From Rhodothermaceae bacterium (GTDB lineage: Bacteria; Bacteroidota; Rhodothermia; Rhodothermales; Rubricoccaceae), in assembly GCA_013003465.1 (NCBI GenBank), contig JABDIZ010000234.1, forward strand, positions 1 through 15,095: DNA of 15,095 nt. Reading direction: 5' to 3'. A program made the position numbers and the translations under genes. Under the pieces are notes generated by a model. The model searched no databases, was not told the origin of the DNA, and saw nothing but the letters and a program-made list of their open reading frames with translations. Below are positions 1 through 5,224 of the stretch, one piece after another (the first letter of the stretch is position 1; each line of letters begins with the position of its first letter).

Positions 1-2
1 TC

Positions 3-923
3 CGGGCCGAGTTCGGGGACTGGGTGATCGACCGGTTCCAGCGCGACTACCTCGCCGGGCGGACGCCCAACCCATGCGTGCTGTGCAACACGCACATCAA
101 GTGGGCGGCCCTGCTCAAGCGCGCCGACGCGCTCGGTTGCGATTTCATCGCCACGGGCCACTACGCGCAGGTGCGGCAAGACGAGCCGACCGGCCGCCAC
201 GTCATCAGCCGGGGGCTCGACCGCAACAAGGACCAGAGCTACGCGCTCTGGGGTATTGCTCAGGAGCACCTCGCGCGGTCCATCTTCCCGCTCGGGCAGT
301 ACACCAAGCCCGCCATCCGCCAGATAGCCTCGGAGTTTGGCCTCGACCACGTCGCCGCGAAGCCCGATTCGTACGAGATCTGCTTCATCCCCGACAACGA
401 CTACCGGGGCTTCCTGAAGCGCCGCGTGAACGGCCTCGAAGCCCGCGTGAATGGCGGACCGTTCGTGCTCGAGGCGACCGGCGAGGTAATCGGGCGGCAC
501 GACGGCTTCCCCTTCTACACCGTCGGTCAGCGGCGCGGCCTCGACCTCGCGCTCGGCGAGCCGGTCTACGTCACCCGCATTGATGCGGAGACGAATACGG
601 TCTACGTCGGGCCGAAGGACGCGCTGTTGGGGCGGACGCTTACCGCGCGGCAACTCAACTTCGTGAAGGTGCCCGACCTCTACGCCGAGCAGTGCGCTGT
701 CGGGAAGATCCGGTACAAGGACGCCGGGGCGCCGTGCCTCGTCCGGCAGACCGACACCGATGCGCTGGAGGTGGTCTTTGAGGAGCCCCGCGCGGCCATC
801 ACGCCGGGGCAGTCGCTCGTCCTCTACGACGGCGATGATGTGCTCGCAGGCGGCTGGATCGCTTCGATGGGGAAGGCTTCCATGCCGACTACTGAGGACT
901 TCATCGCGCTCCCCACGCTATGA
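3..923 (+). CDS. mnmA: tRNA-specific 2-thiouridylase MnmA, 5'-truncated by the window edge
   Basis: MnmA thiolates uridine 34 of Lys, Glu and Gln tRNAs in the cytoplasm, using ATP and a persulfide sulfur. About 306 codons are visible; the frame is open to the left edge, so the GTG at 24 is internal. Judged against the 368-residue E. coli enzyme, roughly 75 residues are missing, including the N-terminal PP-loop (SGGVDSS-type) motif. Seen: GRTPNPCVLCN with the catalytic cysteine about 28 residues into the visible part, the ATGHYAQV segment, and SYEICFIPDNDYRGF with the second catalytic cysteine 99 residues further on (97 apart in E. coli). GRHDGFPFYTVGQRRGL marks the central domain, followed by the C-terminal beta-barrel. 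The aspartate found in the E. coli TPNPD motif is cysteine here; I recall this as a common variant. The stop overlaps the start of the next gene (ATGA), so the two are probably translationally coupled. Confidence 0.96.
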   Translation, partial: RAEFGDWVIDRFQRDYLAGRTPNPCVLCNTHIKWAALLKRADALGCDFIATGHYAQVRQDEPTGRHVISRGLDRNKDQSYALWGIAQEHLARSIFPLGQYTKPAIRQIASEFGLDHVAAKPDSYEICFIPDNDYRGFLKRRVNGLEARVNGGPFVLEATGEVIGRHDGFPFYTVGQRRGLDLALGEPVYVTRIDAETNTVYVGPKDALLGRTLTARQLNFVKVPDLYAEQCAVGKIRYKDAGAPCLVRQTDTDALEVVFEEPRAAITPGQSLVLYDGDDVLAGGWIASMGKASMPTTEDFIALPTL

Positions 924-1096
924 CGCCGCGCGAATGCCCCTCGTGTGCGCTCGACGCGCCTGCCGATGCTGAGGTGTGTCCGTTTTGCGGCTACGAGTTT
1001 CCCACGCCGCGCGCAGGCACCCGGTCGGTGACCTGGCTGATGATCCTGCTGATGGTGCTCTTCGCCATTCCGCTCCTCGCCTGGCTATTCGGCTGA
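920..1096 (+). CDS. Zinc-ribbon membrane microprotein (58 aa), function unknown
   Basis: A 58-codon reading frame starts at the ATG that overlaps the mnmA stop by four bases. It encodes an N-terminal zinc ribbon, CPSC at residues 6-9 and CPFCGYEFP at 20-28, giving four cysteines as two CPxC knuckles 10 residues apart. A short basic linker (PRAGTRS) follows, then one strongly hydrophobic segment at about 37-57 (TWLMILLMVLFAIPLLAWLF), predicted to cross the membrane. The arrangement fits the many small zinc-ribbon-plus-one-helix proteins of unknown role. The paired cysteine knuckles, the single clean helix and the ATGA overlap together make a real gene likely. It ends 7 bases before the convergent stop of the cardiolipin synthase gene. 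A link to tRNA thiolation is suggested only by coupling to mnmA and is not otherwise supported. Confidence 0.8.
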   Translation: MTPRECPSCALDAPADAEVCPFCGYEFPTPRAGTRSVTWLMILLMVLFAIPLLAWLFG

Positions 1097-1103
1097 GGCC
1101 AAG

Positions 1104-2558
1104 TCAAAGGACGGGGGCAAGCAGGCGCGTGCCCTGGGTCGCGAAGCGGAAGAGCGCCGACTGATTGTTGAGGTCGTCGCCCGTGAGTCGGGTGGCGCGG
1201 GCGAAGTCGCGGTCGAGCATGGCTTCGACCTTCCCGCAGAACGCAGCGTCGTTGACGAGCGTCGTGAGTTCGAAGTTGAGGCGGAAGGACCGGTTGTCGA
1301 AGTTGGCCGTGCCGATGGCAGCGTAGTCGTCGTCCACGAGGAGCACTTTCTGGTGCATGAAGCCCTCCTCGTAGAGCCACACCTGGACGCCTGCCTGTTC
1401 CACCTCAGGGAGGTAGGCATAGGGGACGTACTTGAACATCCACGAGTCGCTCGTGCGTGGCATCAGCACGCGTACGTCCACGCCGCGGAGCGCGGCCAGT
1501 TGGAGCGCCCCGAGCACGCGCCCGTCCGGCACGAAGTAGGGCGTGGCCAGCCACACCCGCTCCTCCGCCGACTCGATGGCGTGGGTGTAGAGCAGTCCGC
1601 AGGTTTCCAGCTCATCGGCGGGGCCGGAGGCGAGGACCAAGGCGCACTGGTCCTGCTCGGACGGTGTGGGCGTCCAGTGTGCCTCGGGCACGTCCTCCTC
1701 GCCGTAGTACCAGTCGCGGAGGAACGAGAGCTGGATGCCTTGTACGATGGGGCCTTCGACGGCCAAGTGCGTATCGCGCCACGCGCCGATCTCGGGGTCG
1801 CGCCCGAGGTATTCATCGCCCACATTGAGACCGCCGATGAAGGCCTGCGTGCCATCCACGACGACGATTTTGCGGTGGTTGCGAAAGTTGAGGCGGAAGC
1901 GCCGCCAGAGGCTTCGGTTCCCACTGAACTCGGCGACCGACACGCCCGCTTTTTCCAAGGCCCGCTTGTAAGCGCCTGGAAGCTTGTAGCTCCCGACGGC
2001 GTCGTAGAGGAGGTAGACGCGCACGCCGCGTTTCGCCGCGTCGATCAGGTGCTGCTGAAACTGCGTGCCGATGGCATCATCGTGGATGATGTAGAACTGG
2101 GCGAAGACGTAGGTCGTCGCCGCGTCAATGCTCGCGAAGAGGGCCTCGAAGGTGGCCTGGCCGTCCACCAGCAGGCGCGCGCCGTTGCCCCGCGTGAACG
2201 GTAACGTGGCGAGTTCGCGGAAGCCCCGCAGTTCGATTTGCTCGCGGAGGTCGGCTCGATCCTTCGGGTTTACGAGGTAGTTGGCCAGCGGCCCGGTTTG
2301 CGCCCCGGTGAGCTGTACGTCGACTGCCTGGTTAAAGTCGCTCAGTCGTTCCAGGTAGTCGTCGAACTTGAAGCGGCCGAAGATCCAGTAGAGTGGCAGT
2401 GCGAGGTAGGGGAAGGTGACGAGGCTAACCGCCCAGGCTGTCGCACCCTGGGGGGTCCGGGTCTTCATCACGGCATCGATGGCGCTGAGGCCGCCGAGCA
2501 CGTGCAGGAACGGCACGCCGATGCCCAGAATCCAGCCAAGTACGCCCGCCGCGATCAT
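1104..2558 (-). CDS. cls: Cardiolipin synthase, phospholipase D family
   Basis: This 484-residue protein makes cardiolipin from phosphatidylglycerol at the inner membrane. Two hydrophobic segments lie at the N terminus (about 3-22 and 41-60), followed by the usual short linker. Two phospholipase D HKD motifs are intact: H228-x-K230-x4-D235 in NHRKIVVVDG, followed by FIGGLN, and H402-x-K404-x4-D409 in MHQKVLLVDD, followed by IGTANFDNRS. Length and architecture match bacterial ClsA-type synthases. The ATG at 2558 has no Shine-Dalgarno sequence but puts the first membrane helix right at the N terminus. The upstream neighbour is the secreted 163-residue protein, 63 bases away on the same strand, so co-transcription is possible. 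The stop lies 7 bases from the convergent zinc-ribbon gene, with no terminator between them. Confidence 0.95.
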   Translation of the reverse strand: MIAAGVLGWILGIGVPFLHVLGGLSAIDAVMKTRTPQGATAWAVSLVTFPYLALPLYWIFGRFKFDDYLERLSDFNQAVDVQLTGAQTGPLANYLVNPKDRADLREQIELRGFRELATLPFTRGNGARLLVDGQATFEALFASIDAATTYVFAQFYIIHDDAIGTQFQQHLIDAAKRGVRVYLLYDAVGSYKLPGAYKRALEKAGVSVAEFSGNRSLWRRFRLNFRNHRKIVVVDGTQAFIGGLNVGDEYLGRDPEIGAWRDTHLAVEGPIVQGIQLSFLRDWYYGEEDVPEAHWTPTPSEQDQCALVLASGPADELETCGLLYTHAIESAEERVWLATPYFVPDGRVLGALQLAALRGVDVRVLMPRTSDSWMFKYVPYAYLPEVEQAGVQVWLYEEGFMHQKVLLVDDDYAAIGTANFDNRSFRLNFELTTLVNDAAFCGKVEAMLDRDFARATRLTGDDLNNQSALFRFATQGTRLLAPVL

Positions 2559-2621
2559 TGGGCAACGGAGCGAAGGACGATCAGAACAGGCATGGATGAG
2601 CCGATAGTGAAACGGTCGCTC

Positions 2622-3113
2622 TTACTCGCCGACGCGGTAGTCGATCCGCAACGGACCCGGAGCCTCGGCGCCGGAGGTAAGCCGGATCCGCACGTCCATC
2701 GAGGCCAGCACCAGTCGCAGTCCGCTGACGAGCACCTGCTCGCCCGCGGACTCGAACTGTACAGCGTGCAGCGTCCCTGCCGACCAGGCCGGCTGGTGTT
2801 GCCGGACGACCTGCGACCCGACCACCGGCTCCACGGCCAGCGTTCCGCCGTACAGGTCGCCCTCGACCGAGACGTAGAGGGAGCTGCCACCCGGGCGGTT
2901 GGTGACGAAGCGGACCGTCTCGGTCCACTCCTGCTCGCGCAAACCAGCGGGCGGATTCTCGAGACGCGGCTGATCTGACTCCGCCGCTTCATACAGCGGG
3001 ACGGCTACGCTGATCTGCTGGCGACTGGTTTCGAACGATTGGGCGTGAAGCGCTGGCGTAAGCGCCAGCGCCATGACGGTGGCCAAGAGCCACCGCGGGG
3101 AAGGGCTAGGCAT
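2622..3113 (-). CDS. Small secreted protein of unknown function
   Basis: I do not recognise a family. The 163-residue product begins with a signal peptide: a short n-region with one arginine (PSPSPR), a hydrophobic core at about 8-20, and a signal peptidase I type site ALHA|QS after residue 24. There is no lipobox cysteine. The mature part of about 139 residues is acidic, has no cysteine, and alternates short hydrophobic stretches with glycines in a way that suggests a beta-sandwich (LYVSVEGDLYGGTLAVEPV; VLVSGLRLVLASMDVRIRL). It is probably periplasmic or surface exposed. The ATG at 3113 is the only in-frame start that preserves the full signal peptide, and a hairpin ends at this start codon. 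It could be co-transcribed with cls, but nothing in it points to lipid metabolism. Confidence 0.8.
   Translation of the reverse strand: MPSPSPRWLLATVMALALTPALHAQSFETSRQQISVAVPLYEAAESDQPRLENPPAGLREQEWTETVRFVTNRPGGSSLYVSVEGDLYGGTLAVEPVVGSQVVRQHQPAWSAGTLHAVQFESAGEQVLVSGLRLVLASMDVRIRLTSGAEAPGPLRIDYRVGE
3051..3070 (-). repeat. Perfect inverted repeat inside the signal-peptide codons
   Basis: CGCTGGCG and CGCCAGCG are exact reverse complements separated by 4 bases. They fall at codons about 15-21 of the secreted-protein gene, which encode the Ala-Leu-rich core of the signal peptide. In the mRNA this would form an 8-base-pair GC-rich tetraloop hairpin about 40 bases after the start codon. It may be a by-product of repeated GCG/CTG codons. 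Confidence 0.45.
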
Positions 3114-3153
3114 AGAAAAGGAGGTGCGTGCAGAAGAAGGGCACTCCTTTCTA
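3113..3153 (-). promoter_or_regulatory. Leader hairpin pairing a Shine-Dalgarno-like arm with an anti-Shine-Dalgarno-like arm at the start codon
   Basis: Bases 3113-3127 and 3141-3153 form an inverted repeat of 13 base pairs with two single-base bulges (3119 and 3124) and a 13-base loop. In the mRNA of the secreted-protein gene the 5' arm contains AAAGGAG and the 3' arm CACCTCCTTTTCTA, the last A being the first base of the ATG. The only GGAG in the leader is therefore buried in a stem that touches the start codon. This is seen directly; a role in controlling translation is inference. Confidence 0.45.
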
Positions 3154-3178
3154 TCGAGGAGGGGGGGCAGGCCCGAAG

Positions 3179-3209
3179 CAAAGAAACCACCAGTTGGGGG
3201 AAATGCAAC
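3179..3209 (-). promoter_or_regulatory. Candidate Bacteroidota-type promoter for the secreted protein and cls
   Basis: Reading the - strand, GTTG (3209-3206) is followed after 19 bases by TTTCTTTG (3186-3179). This is one mismatch from the Bacteroidota -7 consensus TAnnTTTG, at the usual distance from a -33 TTG-type element. It lies about 65 bases upstream of the ATG at 3113, inside the longest gap between the - strand genes, where a promoter is expected. Pattern match only. Confidence 0.4.
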
Positions 3210-3246
3210 GCCCGCCCGTCGCAGACGCCGATTGATTGATGGCTTG

Positions 3247-3267
3247 GCCTCGCGCCTAGCCCGAGGC
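3247..3267 (-). terminator. Weak terminator-like hairpin after the DUF5519 gene
   Basis: GCCTCG and CGAGGC pair perfectly around a 9-base loop, starting 15 bases past the stop of the frameshifted DUF5519 gene. No T-run follows on the - strand, so it is not a standard intrinsic terminator. Its place at the 3' end of a long operon is the main reason to list it. Confidence 0.25.
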
Positions 3268-3281
3268 TGCAGTCCGGCCGG

Positions 3282-3685
3282 TCAGGCGTCCGGGGAGCCC
3301 GGCAGCGTGGCCTTCCACGCGCCTGCAGGCGGAGCGGTGCGGGCACGAGCCTGTCGTTGCGTCTCGGCCTTCCGAACCGCCAGGTCGTACGACCGCCGGA
3401 GGAGCGCAAGGGCTCGGTTGAGGTCGTCCGGGGCGTGGAGATAGAGGCTTACCCAGCCGCTGTCGGGGAGGATGTGGTGCGCTTCTGCCTCGCCCGCCGC
3501 CACAATGGCATCGCGGACAGTGCGGGGAAACGGGAGGTCCTCGAGGGCATCGCCGTGGATGTGGCCCAACTCGCGCGAGCCGAGCCGGTACTCCGCGTCC
3601 CGCCGAAGCGGTGGGGGTGGAGCGTCACGCCTGGCCACGCGGCCACGGCGGCGCTGATCTGCTGTTGGGCGTCAGCGAGGGGCAC
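3282..3685 (-). pseudogene. DUF5519 (luciferase family) protein, frameshifted
   Basis: Two overlapping frames each hold part of one recognisable protein. From the GTG at 3685 the first frame gives an N-terminal helix and VTLHPHRFGGT. The second frame, down to 3282, gives EYRLGSRELGHIHGD, LPFPRTVRD, AHHILPDSGWVS and ALLRRSY, the conserved core of the DUF5519/luciferase family as I recall it. They join at 3593-3598: removing the CG at 3594-3595 restores HRFGGTEYRLG and a product of 133 residues, about normal for the family. The GTG at 3638 opening the second frame is internal and would lose the conserved HRFGG. The gene begins 11 bases after the histidine kinase stop, so it was an operon member. 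The cause may be a real 2-base duplication in a CGCG run or a sequencing error; sequence after the shift still looks conserved, so any loss is recent. Biochemical function of the family is unknown to me. Confidence 0.8.
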
Positions 3686-3696
3686 GGTGTTGAAGG

Positions 3697-5133
3697 TCAG
3701 GTGAGCGTCTCGGCCGCTTCCTGAGGAGGAAGCGCAGCCGGGCGCTTCGGTGCGTCGACGGGGAGGCAGACCTCAAAGTCCGTACGGCCGGGCTCGCTGG
3801 TGAGGTTGATCTTGCCCTGGTGCTGCTTGACGATGCGCTGGGCGATGTCGAGGCCGAGGCCGGTGCCCTGGCCGGGGTCCTTGGTCGTAAAGAACGGATC
3901 GAAGATGCGCGCCTGCACGTCGGCCGGAATGCCGGAGCCATCGTCGACGATGTTGATGCAGACGATCTCGCCCTCGCAGCGCGTGGCGATGCGGATCGTC
4001 CCGCCCTCGTCAATGGCGTCGATCGCATTGTCGAGGAGGTTGGTCCAGACCTGGTTGATCTCGCCGGGGTAGGCGCACACCTCCGGCAGCTCGTCGCTGT
4101 AGTCCCGGATGATCTGGGCTTGCTTCTTCTTGATAGAGTGGCCGAGCATGGTCAGCGTCGAATCGATGCCGTGGTGGATATCTACGTGCTGCCGGTCGGC
4201 GGACTGGTCCATGTGCGAATATGACTTGATGGAGGCGACCAGATCGGAAATGCGCGCGGCGGCGCTCTCGATCTCGGCGAGAAGGCGCTCGGCCGCCATG
4301 CCCTTCTCGATCCACAGGACCACGTCCGAGAGCGCGTCCTCGTGGACGTGCTCGGCCATGTGGGTCAGCGCTTTTGGCGTGACGCCCTCGTCGGCCAGCA
4401 CCTCTGCGACGATGTAGGCATGGGGCACATCGTGGTCTTCGAGCCAGTCGGCCAGTTCGTCTTCGCGCTCGCCGCGCTCAAGGGCCGAGACGGTGCCGGG
4501 CACGGCGGCGGTGCAGGTCATGAGCGCGCCTCGCGCGGCTTCGACCTGATCGGGGGTGAGGCCGTGGCCGGTGAGCGAGGTCACCAGCTTGGGCATCATC
4601 TGGAGCCGCTCGCGCAAGTCCGACACCGAGCGGCGGACGGCCGCGGCCGGGTTGTTCAGTTCGTGGGCTAGCCCCGCCGAGAGCTTGCCCAACGCCATCA
4701 TCTTCTCGCGCTGCTGGTCCTGGCGGCTCGACTCGCGGACGCGGTCGGTCATGCGCGCCACAAGACGCTGCCCCACCTCCGGCATGCGCGTGAGCATCTC
4801 CCAGAAGTAGTCTTTGTGGATGAGCGCGACCCGCGAGGGCTCGGGGGCAATGCCTTCACCCTGAAACGTCTCCATCCGCGAGAACGGCAGCAGCCCGCTG
4901 ATGTTGCCCGGCCGGATAGTGCCGAAAAGCATCCGCTGGCCCTTATTCAGCGTGAAAATCTGGAAGGCTCCCTCCAGTTGCACTAGCATCTCGACAGCCG
5001 GAGCACCCGGCTCGAAGATGCGCTCGCCCTCAGCCAGCGTGCGCTCCTCGGCCACGGAGGCGAGCCAGGCGAGGTCCTCTTCGTCCTGATCAGCGAAGAC
5101 GTCTACGATGCGAAAGTCGTCAGCAGTAAGCAT
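3697..5133 (-). CDS. Sensor histidine kinase with cyclic-nucleotide-binding-like domain
   Basis: This predicted cytoplasmic kinase has no membrane segment. Numbering from the longest frame (TTG at 5202; subtract 23 for the ATG at 5133): a cNMP-binding/CRP-like beta-roll at about 30-155, a DHp helix with the phosphoacceptor H180 in AHELNNPAAA, and the ATPase domain with N-box NQVWTNLLDNAIDAI (383-397), G1 VDDGSGIP (419-426), F-box FDPFFTTK and G2 GTGLGLD (446-452). About 100 residues separate the first DHp helix from the apparent second one (302-335), far more than usual. There is no receiver domain; the likely partner is the receiver-flavoenzyme fusion in the same operon. Start choice: ATG 5133 is preceded by an A-rich leader, comes just before the cNMP domain, and gives 478 residues; ATG 5160 and TTG 5202 are alternatives. 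The ligand may not be cAMP, as beta-roll ligands cannot be read from sequence alone. Confidence 0.92.
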   Translation of the reverse strand: MLTADDFRIVDVFADQDEEDLAWLASVAEERTLAEGERIFEPGAPAVEMLVQLEGAFQIFTLNKGQRMLFGTIRPGNISGLLPFSRMETFQGEGIAPEPSRVALIHKDYFWEMLTRMPEVGQRLVARMTDRVRESSRQDQQREKMMALGKLSAGLAHELNNPAAAVRRSVSDLRERLQMMPKLVTSLTGHGLTPDQVEAARGALMTCTAAVPGTVSALERGEREDELADWLEDHDVPHAYIVAEVLADEGVTPKALTHMAEHVHEDALSDVVLWIEKGMAAERLLAEIESAAARISDLVASIKSYSHMDQSADRQHVDIHHGIDSTLTMLGHSIKKKQAQIIRDYSDELPEVCAYPGEINQVWTNLLDNAIDAIDEGGTIRIATRCEGEIVCINIVDDGSGIPADVQARIFDPFFTTKDPGQGTGLGLDIAQRIVKQHQGKINLTSEPGRTDFEVCLPVDAPKRPAALPPQEAAETLT

Positions 5134-5160
5134 AGGATTTTGATGTTGGGTACGAGGCAT

Positions 5161-5209
5161 TGGGCACTCGCGCAGCTTTCCTACTCCACTGCCCCGAGTC
5201 AAGTGCCCA
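5161..5209. repeat. 8-base inverted repeat upstream of the histidine kinase
   Basis: TGGGCACT (5161-5168) and AGTGCCCA (5202-5209) are exact reverse complements 33 bases apart. They sit between the antiporter stop (5225) and the preferred kinase start (5133). The long spacing is unlike a terminator and could suit a dimeric DNA-binding protein or DNA looping. If the kinase starts at 5160 the repeat is immediately upstream of it; if at 5202 it is mostly coding. Confidence 0.35.
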
Positions 5210-5224
5210 TAAGCCAGAACCGTC

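Noticed and set aside
1353..2204. + strand frame of 283 codons opposite cls
   Set aside because: Antisense shadow; cls has both HKD motifs in the - frame and the + frame resembles no family.
2555..2593. 12-codon upstream frame (MPVLIVLRSVAQ) overlapping the cls start by ATGA
   Set aside because: No ribosome-binding site and no attenuator-like codon bias or hairpin; a four-base overlap can arise by chance.
3118..3130. Perfect + strand Shine-Dalgarno AAGGAGGTG suggesting a + strand gene
   Set aside because: The nearest GTG is too close (1 base) and no + strand frame downstream looks like a real protein; it is better explained as one arm of the - strand leader hairpin.
5134..5202. TTG start giving a 501-residue histidine kinase
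   Set aside because: A rare start codon and an unconserved-looking extension; ATG 5133 has the more suitable A-rich leader, though ATG 5160 cannot be excluded.
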